Source: Pseudomonadota bacterium
GTDB taxonomy: Bacteria > Pseudomonadota > Gammaproteobacteria > Steroidobacterales > Steroidobacteraceae
DNA length: 38,390 nt
Direction: 5' to 3'
Assembly (NCBI GenBank): GCA_023433515.1
Contig: JAEZCN010000094.1
Location: 1 to 38,390 of the forward strand
A model generated the notes under the pieces. That model searched no databases. It was given only the letters and a program-made list of their open reading frames with translations, and was not told where the DNA came from. Made by a program: the position numbers and the translations under genes. Below are positions 1 through 8,965 of the stretch, piece by piece. Position 1 is the stretch's first letter, and each line of letters begins with the position of its first letter.

Positions 1-2
1 CG

Positions 3-137
3 ATCGAGGCGCTCGCCGCGCAGGAACTGCGCAGCGTAAACGGACAGATCGAATGGCTGCTGCGCGAGGCGCTGGCGAAACGGGGCCGGGCGATCACCAC
101 GACCGCGCGCACCAACGCGCGCCGTCCGAAGGAATGA
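3..137 (+). CDS. Arc-like ribbon-helix-helix protein, C-terminal part (truncated by window edge)
   Basis: An open frame enters from the left edge and stops at TGA 135-137. The 44 visible residues include LAAQELRSVNGQIEWLLREA, which is the helix-turn-helix half of an Arc/MetJ-type ribbon-helix-helix DNA-binding fold (the RSxNxQIExLLREAL pattern). A basic, disordered tail rich in Arg and Thr follows. Members of this family act as small dimeric repressors or as antitoxin-like proteins. The N-terminal beta strand that contacts DNA lies outside the window, so the target and any partner gene cannot be judged. The downstream gene is on the opposite strand. Confidence 0.7.
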   Translation: MEALAAQELRSVNGQIEWLLREALAKRGRAITTTARTNARRPKE

Positions 138-146
138 CGCCGGTCT

Positions 147-1790
147 CTAACTAGCGGCGGTCTTTCCGAAGCCCTGGCATCCCTGCGCCTCGCCCGGCGA
201 CTTGGCGCAGGCCTGCAGGACGCTCGTCCGCAGCTTTGCATACACCGCCTCGCGCGCCGGGGTCGTGCTCCAGTCATGCAGTTTGCCGTCGAGTCGGTTC
301 AGCCGCGCGAGCGTGCGGCGGTGGATGCGGTTCGGACCGTCGAGCTCGGCCGTGACGGCGAGTCCCGCCTGTTCGATCTTCGCGGTGTCGTCGGGCGTGA
401 GTCGCAGCAGCGCGTCCAGGTAGCTGTACCCCCACTGGAAGCGTGAGGCGGGCCCCTGCGCCTTCTCGTACGCCTCGGCCCACAGTTCGAGCGCGCGCTC
501 CTTATTGCCCAGGTGCTCTTCGACGTCGGCGAGATCGCCGATGTAGTAGTGAGGCGTGTTCGAAGTCTTCGCCTCGAGCGCGAGCAGGTCACGCGCGCGT
601 TCCCACTCGTCGAGCGCGATGTAGATGTTGATCGCCGAGTTCACGACACCCGCGCGTACGTACGGCTCCCGCGGCGCCTCGAGCATCTTCGAAGCCGTGG
701 CGAGCGCGACGCTGCGCACGTCGGTGGGCACCTTGCCGTCGGCCGCATATGCCTTCGACGCGGTGATCTTCATGAGCTGTGCCGCGAGCTGGTCCGCCGG
801 CGCGAACGAGGTATTCGCGGTCGCCGCATCCGCGACGGCCATGTACCGCTCGCGCAGCGACGGCGCGACCTGCGGTACCGTGTTGCGCGCGGCGATGAAG
901 AACGCACCGGGCAGGCTGCGCAGCACGTCGGCGTTCGCGAGCGCGATGTCCTTGTTCCCGAGCGCCTCGTTCACGCGCACGATGAGCGCCGCCAATGGCT
1001 TGTCCGCCTTGCCACCTGTCTCGATCGCCGCGCTCTGCGACTTGGCGGCTTCCGCCGCGGCGCGAATGCTCAGACGCGCGCGTTCCTTCTCGAGCTCCGA
1101 AGGGCACAACCGCGCCGCATTCTCGAACGCGGACCGCAGCTTCGCGCTGTCGAAGATGCCGTCGTCCTCGAGACCAAACGCGTGATACGCGAGCCGGCGG
1201 CAGTCGCTGGCATCCAGCGGCGCTCCGCCCTTCACCGCAAGATCGACCACGTCCTTCACTGGACGCACGTCGCCCAACGCGTTGTCGAGCACGCCGGCAT
1301 AAAGCGAAAGATCCATGTTTCCCGCGATGCGCGTGATCTCCGTGCGATCGGGTTTGAGCACGACGACGGTGGGGTATCCCATCACGCGGAACACGTCGCC
1401 CCACTTCTGCGCGTCGGGCAAGTCGCCGTCGAGGTAGACGGGAACGAACAGCCTCGACTTCTCGATGAAATCCGGCCGGCTGAACACTGCGGACTTGAGC
1501 TGCTTGCACGGCGGGCACCACTTCGCGCCCCAGTACAGCAACACCGGTTTGTTAGACGCCTTCGCGGCCGCGAACGCCGCATCGACGTCGCCATCGAACC
1601 AGGCGATCCCCGGTGCATCCGCATGCAAGCTCGCGAAGTCGACCGTGGATTCCGCCGCACCAGGTTTTTCCTGAGTCGCGGACGCCGGCTCCGGCGCGCG
1701 ATCGCAGGCGGCGAGGAACAATGAAACCGAAAGGGCCATTGTCAATTTGAGACCGGCCAACGCGCGGGCAGGCGATTTCTCATGCGGCAT
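147..1790 (-). CDS. Thioredoxin-fold lipoprotein with helical-repeat C-terminal region
   Basis: About 547 residues. The start at 1790 is preferred: GGAG lies 8 bases upstream, and a lipoprotein signal follows, ending in LAAC (Cys29). A start at 1835 in the same frame would overlap the divergent neighbour's start. Residues about 60-180 form a thioredoxin domain with WCPPC (Cys92/Cys95) and the cis-proline loop MGYPTVVV. The remaining two thirds is Ala-rich helical sequence with tetratricopeptide-like character (LGNKERALELWAEAYEKAQ). The protein is probably tethered in the periplasm and acts as a disulfide reductase or chaperone-like thioredoxin. The substrate is unknown. It is divergent from the PhoX-type gene across only 43 bases, so their promoters must overlap or lie within each other's 5' ends. 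Confidence 0.85.
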   Translation of the reverse strand: MPHEKSPARALAGLKLTMALSVSLFLAACDRAPEPASATQEKPGAAESTVDFASLHADAPGIAWFDGDVDAAFAAAKASNKPVLLYWGAKWCPPCKQLKSAVFSRPDFIEKSRLFVPVYLDGDLPDAQKWGDVFRVMGYPTVVVLKPDRTEITRIAGNMDLSLYAGVLDNALGDVRPVKDVVDLAVKGGAPLDASDCRRLAYHAFGLEDDGIFDSAKLRSAFENAARLCPSELEKERARLSIRAAAEAAKSQSAAIETGGKADKPLAALIVRVNEALGNKDIALANADVLRSLPGAFFIAARNTVPQVAPSLRERYMAVADAATANTSFAPADQLAAQLMKITASKAYAADGKVPTDVRSVALATASKMLEAPREPYVRAGVVNSAINIYIALDEWERARDLLALEAKTSNTPHYYIGDLADVEEHLGNKERALELWAEAYEKAQGPASRFQWGYSYLDALLRLTPDDTAKIEQAGLAVTAELDGPNRIHRRTLARLNRLDGKLHDWSTTPAREAVYAKLRTSVLQACAKSPGEAQGCQGFGKTAAS

Positions 1791-1833
1791 TCGTGCTTCT
1801 CCGTTCAACGACCAGACGTTAGCATGCGACGCC

Positions 1834-3813
1834 ATGACTCAACGATCGGCATTCGAAAAGGTCCTCGAGACGCGCCTGTCGCGGCGCACGGTGCTCGCGA
1901 GCGGCGCCGCCGTGGGCCTCGCCGCCTGCACGCACAGCTCCGCACCGTCTCCGGCTTCGCCCCCGGCTTCCGGGGTTTCGTTCAAGAGTATCGAGCCGCA
2001 GGAACTCGACAAGTTCGTGATCGCCGACGGGTATCGTTACAACGTGGTCGCACGCTGGGGCGACAGCCTTTTCCGGGGAACGCCCGATTTCGATTCCCGC
2101 CGGTTGTATGCCGACGATTGGATGAGCGCCGATGCCGTAACGGCGCAACAGCGCCAGTTCGGCACGAATGCGGACGCAGTCGGGTATTTCCCGTTGAAGC
2201 AGGGCCGTGCCGCGGCCGGGCTCGTCTGCGTGAATCACGAATACGTGAACGTCGACCTGATGTTCCCGGGCCTGCGCGGCTTCGGGGTTCCGCCGAAGTT
2301 CCGCGCCGAGTGGTACGCGAAACATCCGCAAGGCGTCGCGTTCATGCAGGCTGCGCATGGCGTGTCCGTGATGCAGGTCAGCCGAGACTCGGGCGGATGG
2401 CAACGCGATCTCTCCGCTCCTGACAACCGACGCATCACCGCCAATACGCCGATGGAAATCATGGGCCCGGCGCGCGGACATCCACTCCTGCGCACGAAGG
2501 CGGATTCCGAAGGCGTGCGCGTGCTCGGCACGTTCGCCAACTGCTCCGCGGGCAAGACCCCGTGGGGCACGTATCTCACCTCCGAGGAAAACGTCGACGA
2601 CTACTTCGCGCTCGGCGACGAGGCGCCGCTCGAGGCTCACCGGCGCTTCCCGCTGCGCAAGGTCAGCTACTACGGCTGGGAAACGCAGGATCCGCGCTTC
2701 GGTTCGAAACACGAGCCCAACGAGTTCTTCCGCTTCGGGTGGATGGTGGAGATCGATCCGCACGATCCGAAGTCGGTGCCGCGCAAGCGCACCGCGCTCG
2801 GCCGCTTCCAGCACGAAGGCGCGAACACCATCGTCACGAAGAACGGTCAGGTCGCCGCGTACATGGGCGACGACGAGAAATTCGAGTACATCTACAAGTT
2901 CGTGACGCGCGACAAGTTCGATCCGAAGAACCCCGCCGCGAACCGCGACCTGCTCGATCACGGCACGTTGTATGCCGCTCGCTTCGACGCGGACGGCACG
3001 GGAGTGTGGCTGCCACTCGTGCACGACGAGAAAGGGCCGCTCAATTCCGGCGCCGGGTTCGCGAACCAGGGTGACGTCGTCATCAAGGTGCGCGCGGCCG
3101 CCGACTTGTTGGGCGCGACCACGATGGACCGGCCCGAGGACGTCGAGCCCAGCCCGATCACGGGACGCATCTACATCCCGTGCACGAAGTCGGAGAGCCG
3201 CGGTGATACCGCCAAGAAGGAGTGGTACGGACGCGAAACCGACGTCGACGTGAACCCGGCCAACCCGCGCCCCGACAATCGCTCGGGCCACATCATCGAG
3301 ATCACCGAGGACGGCGACGACGGCACCGCGACCCAATTCACGTGGAACGTGTTCCTGCTCGCGGGCAATCCCGGCGAAGGCCGCTATCTCGTGAACGCGG
3401 ATGACGTCGCGCCCGGCAAGGTCGGCACGAAGGACACGTATTTCGCCGGCTATCCGAATCGCGAACACCAGAGCCAGGTTCACTGTCCCGACAACCTCGG
3501 CATCGATCCGCAGGGGCGCCTCTGGATCGTCACGGACTCGGACGGACGCGACGTGCCTAACAACGGCTGCTTCGTCATGGAGACCAGCGGCCCGATGCGC
3601 GGCCTGCTCAAACAACTCGCGAGCGGCCCCAACGGCTGCGAGGTCTGCGGCTGCGAATTCACGCCGGACGGCAAGACGCTGTTCCTGTCCATCCAGCATC
3701 CGGGCGAAGGCGGAACACTCGACGATCCGCGCAGCAACTGGCCGGATGGGCCGGGATATCCCGCGCGCGCGGGGCTGCTCGCCATCGAACGCGAGGAAGG
3801 TGGTCCGGTTTGA
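1834..3813 (+). CDS. PhoX-family (DUF839) exported phosphatase-like protein
   Basis: 659 residues. The start at 1834 puts the twin-arginine motif SRRTVLA at residues 16-22, followed by a hydrophobic stretch ending in LAAC (Cys32). It therefore looks Tat-exported and possibly lipid-anchored. An upstream in-frame ATG at 1747 would bury this signal. Family hallmarks are NHEYVN, MGDDEKFEYIYKF, CPDNLGIDPQGRLWIVTDSDG split over one beta-propeller blade, and CEFTPDGKTLFLSIQHPG near the C terminus. PhoX enzymes are calcium/iron-dependent alkaline phosphatases of the periplasm that release phosphate from phosphoesters. Full length for the family. There is no pho box I can recognise in the 43-base upstream gap. 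Family is firm; substrate is inferred. Confidence 0.9.
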   Translation: MTQRSAFEKVLETRLSRRTVLASGAAVGLAACTHSSAPSPASPPASGVSFKSIEPQELDKFVIADGYRYNVVARWGDSLFRGTPDFDSRRLYADDWMSADAVTAQQRQFGTNADAVGYFPLKQGRAAAGLVCVNHEYVNVDLMFPGLRGFGVPPKFRAEWYAKHPQGVAFMQAAHGVSVMQVSRDSGGWQRDLSAPDNRRITANTPMEIMGPARGHPLLRTKADSEGVRVLGTFANCSAGKTPWGTYLTSEENVDDYFALGDEAPLEAHRRFPLRKVSYYGWETQDPRFGSKHEPNEFFRFGWMVEIDPHDPKSVPRKRTALGRFQHEGANTIVTKNGQVAAYMGDDEKFEYIYKFVTRDKFDPKNPAANRDLLDHGTLYAARFDADGTGVWLPLVHDEKGPLNSGAGFANQGDVVIKVRAAADLLGATTMDRPEDVEPSPITGRIYIPCTKSESRGDTAKKEWYGRETDVDVNPANPRPDNRSGHIIEITEDGDDGTATQFTWNVFLLAGNPGEGRYLVNADDVAPGKVGTKDTYFAGYPNREHQSQVHCPDNLGIDPQGRLWIVTDSDGRDVPNNGCFVMETSGPMRGLLKQLASGPNGCEVCGCEFTPDGKTLFLSIQHPGEGGTLDDPRSNWPDGPGYPARAGLLAIEREEGGPV

Positions 3814-3887
3814 CGGTCTGATTTGACACAACGGGGCAGACGGCTCGTTCAGCATCGATTCAATTATTCGCCGGTAGATTGGCAGCC

Positions 3888-4439
3888 ATGGACACCAGGC
3901 TGCTTTTCAAACTCATCGCCACCTCCGTGCTCCTCGTCTCGCTCAGCGGCTGCGCGAGTCTTTCGAAGAGCGAGTGCCTCAGTGCCGACTGGCAGGACAT
4001 CGGCGTCCGCGACGGCGCCAACGGTCGCCCGGAGGAATACCTGGTTCGCCACGCCACGGCCTGCGCCAAGGTGGCGGTGACGCCCGATCGCGAAAGATGG
4101 CTGGCCGGCCGCGAGCTGGGACTCGATCGCTTCTGCGTGCCGTACCGCGCCTATCAACTCGGCGAATACGGCGGCAGCTTCGACGTCGGCATCTGCCGCC
4201 GTTACGACCAGGCACGTCTCATCAACGCGTATGAACACGGGCTCGAGGTCAACCGCCTCGGCGCCGAGGTCGATGCGCTGCAGGGCGAGATCTACAGCCT
4301 GCGCACCGCGCTCGAGAAAGAGGACCTGCCGCGGAAGGAACGCGAGCACATCGCCTGGCGGCTGGGCCGACTCGAATATGAGCGAAATGATGCGCAGAAC
4401 GCCTACGAAGCCGCGCGCTATGGCGCGCGTAATCTCTGA
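3888..4439 (+). CDS. DUF2799-type lipoprotein
   Basis: 183 residues. The ATG at 3888 begins a lipoprotein signal with the lipobox LSGC (Cys22). The mature part carries the DUF2799 pattern: a Cys-containing segment ECLSADWQDIGVRDG, then CVPYRAYQLGEYGGSFDVGICRRYDQ, then a C-terminal coiled coil (about residues 115-175, with heptad-like ERLGRLEYERNDAQ). Proteins of this family are small outer-membrane or periplasmic lipoproteins with no established function. It lies 75 bases after the PhoX-type gene and 46 bases before the dehydrogenase, all on the plus strand. Cotranscription is possible but not shown. Confidence 0.75.
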   Translation: MDTRLLFKLIATSVLLVSLSGCASLSKSECLSADWQDIGVRDGANGRPEEYLVRHATACAKVAVTPDRERWLAGRELGLDRFCVPYRAYQLGEYGGSFDVGICRRYDQARLINAYEHGLEVNRLGAEVDALQGEIYSLRTALEKEDLPRKEREHIAWRLGRLEYERNDAQNAYEAARYGARNL

Positions 4440-4485
4440 ACCCGGCTGGTTAGAATCTCCGGCATCCCGACCGCCGGAGATTCCC

Positions 4486-5568
4486 ATGTCTGCCGCACTG
4501 CGCCGCGCCACTCTCCTGGTCCTGCCCGCGTTCGCGATGGGCGCCGAGGCACAAGCCGTCCAGCGTCAATACCAGCTCGTGAAAACCGGCGATGCGCCGC
4601 CGGTGCTCACGCTCGTCGATGCACCGATCCGCCAGCCCGGCGACAACGAGGTGCTCGTGCGCGTGCGCGCGGTGTCGCTCAACCGCCGCGACATCTACGT
4701 GAAGCTCGGACGATACCCCGGACCGATGCAGTCGAATCTCGTGCCGCTGTCCGACGGCGCGGGTGAAGTCGCCGCCGTCGGCGCGAAGGTGAAGCGATGG
4801 AAGAAGGGCGATCGTGTCGCGGCCATCTTCTTCCAGAAGTGGCTGGACGGGCGCCCGCAGCCCGAGCACATGGCGACGGCGCTCGGCGGCGCCATCGATG
4901 GCATGCTCTCCGAGTACGTCACGTTGCACGAGGACGGCCTCGTCAAGATCCCGGACTATCTATCGTTCGAGGAGGCGGCGACCCTGCCCTGCGCCGGCGT
5001 GACCGCCTGGAACTCGCTGGTGACGCGCGGACGCATGCAGCCCGGCGACAAGGTGCTGCTGCTCGGCACGGGCGGGGTGTCGATCCTGGGCCTGCAGCTC
5101 GCGCGTGCGATGGGCGGCATTCCCATCATAACGAGCTCGTCGGACGAAAAACTCGCGCGGGCCAGGAAGTTAGGCGCGGCGCACACGGTGAACTACAAGA
5201 CGGCACCGAACTGGGAAACGGTCGTTTCGGAGCGGACCGGCGGGGTGCAGCATGTGCTCGAGGTCGGCGGCGCCGGAACGTTGCCGAAGTCGCTCGCGAG
5301 CCTCGCGCCGGGTGGTCACGTCGCGCTGATCGGAGGGCTCTCGCAGTTCGGCGGGGAGATTCCGGCCGGAGCGTTGATGAACCGCAATGCCACCGCATCG
5401 GGCATCTACGTGGGATCGCGCGCCGATTTCGAAGCGCTCAATGCATTTCTCGAAAAACACCAGGTGAAACCGGCGATCGATCGCGTGTTCGATTTCGCGG
5501 ATACACCGGCGGCCTACGATTACATGGATTCCGGGGCGCTGTTCGGGAAGGTCGTGATCCGGCTCTGA
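4486..5568 (+). CDS. Medium-chain (zinc-independent) alcohol dehydrogenase/quinone-oxidoreductase-like protein
   Basis: 360 residues. The body matches the NAD(P)-dependent MDR subgroup that has DGAGEV in place of the zinc-binding GHE motif (LVPLSDGAGEVAAVG). Other hallmarks are LPCAGVTAWNSL, a nucleotide-binding glycine motif LLGTGGVSILGLQLAR, and a C-terminal GALFGKVVIRL. It should reduce or oxidise an alcohol, aldehyde or enone using NAD(P)H. Oddly, the ATG at 4486 adds about 24 residues (RRATLLVLPAFAMGAEAQA) that read like a Sec signal peptide, which this cytoplasmic family lacks. A start at Met18 (4537) would give a normal N terminus. The stop codon directly abuts the convergent hrpB stop with no base between. 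Confidence 0.85.
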   Translation: MSAALRRATLLVLPAFAMGAEAQAVQRQYQLVKTGDAPPVLTLVDAPIRQPGDNEVLVRVRAVSLNRRDIYVKLGRYPGPMQSNLVPLSDGAGEVAAVGAKVKRWKKGDRVAAIFFQKWLDGRPQPEHMATALGGAIDGMLSEYVTLHEDGLVKIPDYLSFEEAATLPCAGVTAWNSLVTRGRMQPGDKVLLLGTGGVSILGLQLARAMGGIPIITSSSDEKLARARKLGAAHTVNYKTAPNWETVVSERTGGVQHVLEVGGAGTLPKSLASLAPGGHVALIGGLSQFGGEIPAGALMNRNATASGIYVGSRADFEALNAFLEKHQVKPAIDRVFDFADTPAAYDYMDSGALFGKVVIRL

Positions 5569-8067
5569 TCAGGTGCCGCGCGGTTTCGCGCGCCGCGTCG
5601 GCTCCGCCTCGAGTGGATTCTCCGGCCAGTAGTGGCGCGGATACCGGCCGCGCATGTCCTTGCGGACGTCGACGTAGGCGTTGCTCCAGAAGCTCGCGAG
5701 ATCGCGTGTCACCTGCAGCGGTCGTTGCGCGGGCGACAGTAGTTTGAACGTGACCGGCACGGCGCCGCCGCCGATGCGAGGCGTCGCGGCGAGACCGAAA
5801 ACCTCCTGCATGCGCATCGACGCGCACGGCGCGTTGTCGTCGATGTAATCGATGCGTGCGCGCGAGCCGGTCGGCAGCGTGACGTGCGTGGGCGCGAGCT
5901 CCTCGAGTCTCTGCTGCCGCGGGTACGTGAGCCGCGAGCGCAGCGCATCGAGCAGCGGCACGCGCGCAAGCTGCGCGCGGCGCGTGATGCCGTCGAGAAA
6001 CGGCTCGAGCCAGCCGAGGTCCGCGGCCAGCGCGTCGCGTGAGAGATCCGGCCAGTCGGCGAGTTCCTTGCGGCCGAGTCCGCGCACGAATTCGCAGCGC
6101 GCGACGAAGTTGCGCGACTCGTCGTCCCACGGCAGCGCGTCGAGCCCGAGCCACCGCACGCCTTCGACCATCGCGGCGGCGGTCGCGTCGCGCGGTACCT
6201 CGGGCAATGGTTTCTCTTCCACGAGCAGGTCATCGAGCCACACCGCGCGGCGCGCGACGATGGTCTCGGTGCGTTCATCCCAGCGCACCTCTTCCGCGCG
6301 GCGCACGCGCCCGCTGAAATGCTCCAGCAGGTCCGCGCGCGAAAGCGGCGCGGCGAGACGGATCTGCGCCTCGCGTTCGCGGTCGTCGAGATCGATCGCG
6401 ACGATGAATTCCTCCCGCGCGATGGATTCGGGGCCGGGAAACACGGCGCCGCGTCCGTTCGCGAGCTGATAACGCGCCTCGCCGCCGGGACGGCGCCGGC
6501 CGATGCGGTCGGGATACGCGAACGCCAGCAGCACGCCAGCATCCACGTCGGCGGAGGGAATCCGCGCCGACTGGCCTGACTGCAGCTCGAACGCGCGCTG
6601 TGCTCGCCGCGCTCGATCGAGCGCTCCACGGTCGGCGCCCGTTCCGCGGCGCAGTGCTTCGAGCCGCGTCCGGATGTCCGAATCGCGCGTTCCCGGGCCC
6701 GCGCGAAGCAGGTCGCGATCCGACAGCAATGCGGCGAGCTCCGCTCCAAGCGACGCGACACCGAGCCTTCGCGCCTCGAGCAAGAGGTGCGCGAGCCGCG
6801 GGTGCGCCGGAACTTCCTGCATTGCTTTGCCGTGCGCGGTGATTCTCCCCGCCTCGTCGAGCGCCCCGAGACGCCGCAACAGGTCGCGCGAACTCGCGAG
6901 TGTCGCGGCCGGTGGCGGATCCAGCCATCGCAACGCGCCCGCATCCGTGCCCCACGCCGCGAGATCGAGCGCGAGCGGCGCGAGATCGGCGACGCATACT
7001 TCCGGCGGCGCATAGGCGGCCAGGCTTCGCTCGGCGCCCTCGCCCCAGAGCCGGTAACACACCCCGGGCGCGGTGCGGCCGGCACGGCCCGCGCGTTGTT
7101 CGGCCGAGGCGCGCGAGATGCGGTGCACCTCGAGCCGGTTCATGCCGCTTGACGGGTCGAACGAGCTCCGTCGCTCGAGTCCCGCGTCGATGACGATGCG
7201 CACGCCGTCGATGGTGAGACTGGTCTCCGCGATGTTCGTGGACAGCACGATCTTGCGGCGTCCGGGTCTGGCCGGCGCGAGCGCGGCATCCTGCGCGTCG
7301 GAACCGAGCTCGCCGTACAGCGGCAACACGTCGGCGCCCGACTCGTCGAGCATTCCCTGCACGCGGCGGATCTCGCCCGCACCCGGCAGGAAGACGAGCA
7401 TGTCACCCTCGGCTTCCTGCGATGCGCGCCGGATCGCGCGGACCACCGCGATCAGCGGCTCGTCGCGGCCACCCGGGAGCAGCGGCATCCCGGTGCCGAG
7501 ATACTTCACCTCGACTGGATAGACGCGCCCCGCCGCCGTGATCACGGGCGCGTCGCCTAACAACTTCGCCACCGCGGCGCCGTCGAGTGTCGCGGACATG
7601 ACCACCAGCCGCAGCTCCGGCGCGAGGTTCGCCTGCGCATCGAGCGCGAACGCGAGGCCGGTGTCGGCATGCAGGCTGCGCTCATGGAATTCGTCGAACA
7701 ACACCGCCGCGACTCCCTCGAGTGCCGGATCGCTCTGCAACATGCGCGTGAACACGCCCTCGGTCACGACTTCGATGCGCGTGCGGCGGCTCACGCGCGT
7801 CTCCAGTCGCATGCGGTAACCGACGGTTTCTCCGGGAGATTCTCCGAGCGTGCGCGCCATGCGCGTCGCCACCGCCCGCGTCGCGAGGCGCCGCGGCTCG
7901 AGCATCACGATCTTGCCGCCCCGCAACCACGATTCCTCCAGCAGCGCAATCGGCACAACGGTGCTCTTGCCGGCGCCGGGGGGCGCTTCCACGACCGCAT
8001 TCGGACCGCGATGCAGCGCGGCTTGCAGCGCGGGCAAGACTTCGTCGATGGGCAGGCCGGACTTCAC
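5569..8067 (-). CDS. hrpB: ATP-dependent RNA helicase HrpB
   Basis: 832 residues, full length for the family. In order: Walker A GAGKST (residues 31-36), DEFH box (125-128), SAT motif (158-160), helicase C-terminal domain with QRAGRAGRTAPG, the helicase-associated HA2 domain, and the HrpB-specific C-terminal domain ending in a basic tail. It is a DEAH/RHA-type NTP-dependent helicase of the cytoplasm. The E. coli homologue's physiological substrate is unclear. It should not be confused with type III secretion HrpB regulators. It is convergent with the dehydrogenase and divergent from the metallopeptidase, with 43 bases between start codons. Confidence 0.96.
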   Translation of the reverse strand: MKSGLPIDEVLPALQAALHRGPNAVVEAPPGAGKSTVVPIALLEESWLRGGKIVMLEPRRLATRAVATRMARTLGESPGETVGYRMRLETRVSRRTRIEVVTEGVFTRMLQSDPALEGVAAVLFDEFHERSLHADTGLAFALDAQANLAPELRLVVMSATLDGAAVAKLLGDAPVITAAGRVYPVEVKYLGTGMPLLPGGRDEPLIAVVRAIRRASQEAEGDMLVFLPGAGEIRRVQGMLDESGADVLPLYGELGSDAQDAALAPARPGRRKIVLSTNIAETSLTIDGVRIVIDAGLERRSSFDPSSGMNRLEVHRISRASAEQRAGRAGRTAPGVCYRLWGEGAERSLAAYAPPEVCVADLAPLALDLAAWGTDAGALRWLDPPPAATLASSRDLLRRLGALDEAGRITAHGKAMQEVPAHPRLAHLLLEARRLGVASLGAELAALLSDRDLLRAGPGTRDSDIRTRLEALRRGTGADRGALDRARRAQRAFELQSGQSARIPSADVDAGVLLAFAYPDRIGRRRPGGEARYQLANGRGAVFPGPESIAREEFIVAIDLDDREREAQIRLAAPLSRADLLEHFSGRVRRAEEVRWDERTETIVARRAVWLDDLLVEEKPLPEVPRDATAAAMVEGVRWLGLDALPWDDESRNFVARCEFVRGLGRKELADWPDLSRDALAADLGWLEPFLDGITRRAQLARVPLLDALRSRLTYPRQQRLEELAPTHVTLPTGSRARIDYIDDNAPCASMRMQEVFGLAATPRIGGGAVPVTFKLLSPAQRPLQVTRDLASFWSNAYVDVRKDMRGRYPRHYWPENPLEAEPTRRAKPRGT

Positions 8068-8110
8068 GAGGCGCGGATCATACCGCGTGTGCCTCTGCTA
8101 ACATCCCGCC

Positions 8111-8956
8111 ATGCGCTGGCGCGAAAGTCGACAAAGTCGCAACGTCCAGGATTACCGCGGTCGCTCCACCGGCCGGCCCGGCATGAAGTTCGGCATCGGC
8201 GGCGGCATCATCGCGCTGCTTGCGGCGTATTTTCTCGGCGTCGATCCGCGCGTCATCATGGGCCTGATGGGCGAAGGCGGCGGCGGCGCGCAGACCGAAG
8301 CGCCGATCGAGGCCGGCACACCCAGCGACGAAGTCGGACAGTTCGTGGCCGCGGTACTCGGCGACACCGAGGACACCTGGAACCAGATCTTCGCGCAGGC
8401 CGGCCAGCAGTATCCCGCGCCCTATCTAGTCATGTTCGAGCAGGGCATCAACACGGCGTGCGGATCGGCGACTTCGGCGGCCGGGCCTTTCTACTGCCCC
8501 GCCGACCAGAAGGTCTACATCGATACGCAGTTCTTCCGTCAGCTCGAAACCGAGTTCGCCGCGCAGGGCGACTTCGCGAAAGCATACGTTCTCGCGCACG
8601 AGGTCGGGCATCACGTGCAGACCGTGCTCGGCATTTCGGACAAGGTGCGCAACGCGCAGGCGCGCTCGTCCCAGGCGGATGGCAATGCATTGCAGGTGCG
8701 CATGGAGCTGCAGGCGGATTGCTTCGCCGGCATCTGGGCGCATCACGCCGATCGCGCGCGCGGCATCGTCGAGTCGGGCGACATCGAAGAGGCGCTCGGC
8801 GCCGCATCGGCGGTGGGCGACGACACGATCCAGAAACGTGTGCAGGGACACGTGAACCAGGAATCCTTCACGCACGGCTCCGGCGCGCAGCGCCAGGAAT
8901 GGTTCCGACGCGGGTTCGAGTCGGGCAACGTGCAGGCCTGCGACACTTTCCAGTAG
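8111..8956 (+). CDS. ypfJ: YpfJ-type neutral zinc metallopeptidase, membrane-anchored
   Basis: 281 residues. The N terminus MRWRESRQSRNVQDYRG is characteristic of the YpfJ/KPN_02809 family. One transmembrane helix (about residues 29-47) and a Gly/Ala linker follow. The catalytic domain then carries HEVGHH (residues 163-168), the zincin HExxH motif with two His ligands and the catalytic Glu, and a downstream acidic segment ELQADCFAG likely to supply the third ligand. The C terminus ends in RRGFESGNVQACDTF, also a family signature. The topology suggests an inner-membrane anchor with the peptidase in the periplasm. The natural substrate is unknown. The next gene starts 10 bases downstream. Confidence 0.93.
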   Translation: MRWRESRQSRNVQDYRGRSTGRPGMKFGIGGGIIALLAAYFLGVDPRVIMGLMGEGGGGAQTEAPIEAGTPSDEVGQFVAAVLGDTEDTWNQIFAQAGQQYPAPYLVMFEQGINTACGSATSAAGPFYCPADQKVYIDTQFFRQLETEFAAQGDFAKAYVLAHEVGHHVQTVLGISDKVRNAQARSSQADGNALQVRMELQADCFAGIWAHHADRARGIVESGDIEEALGAASAVGDDTIQKRVQGHVNQESFTHGSGAQRQEWFRRGFESGNVQACDTFQ

Positions 8957-8965
8957 CGTCCCTTG

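Noticed and set aside
513..1724. Long open frame on the plus strand opposite the thioredoxin lipoprotein
   Set aside because: Arg/Ala/Val-rich translation with no fold-like pattern; typical shadow frame in GC-rich DNA. The minus-strand gene has a signal peptide and thioredoxin motifs.
1819..3855. Long minus-strand frame opposite the PhoX-type gene
   Set aside because: Antisense shadow; the plus-strand frame carries a Tat signal and family motifs.
5569..8067. HrpB taken as a type III secretion component
   Set aside because: The protein is a DEAH-type helicase; the shared name is coincidental and no secretion genes are near.
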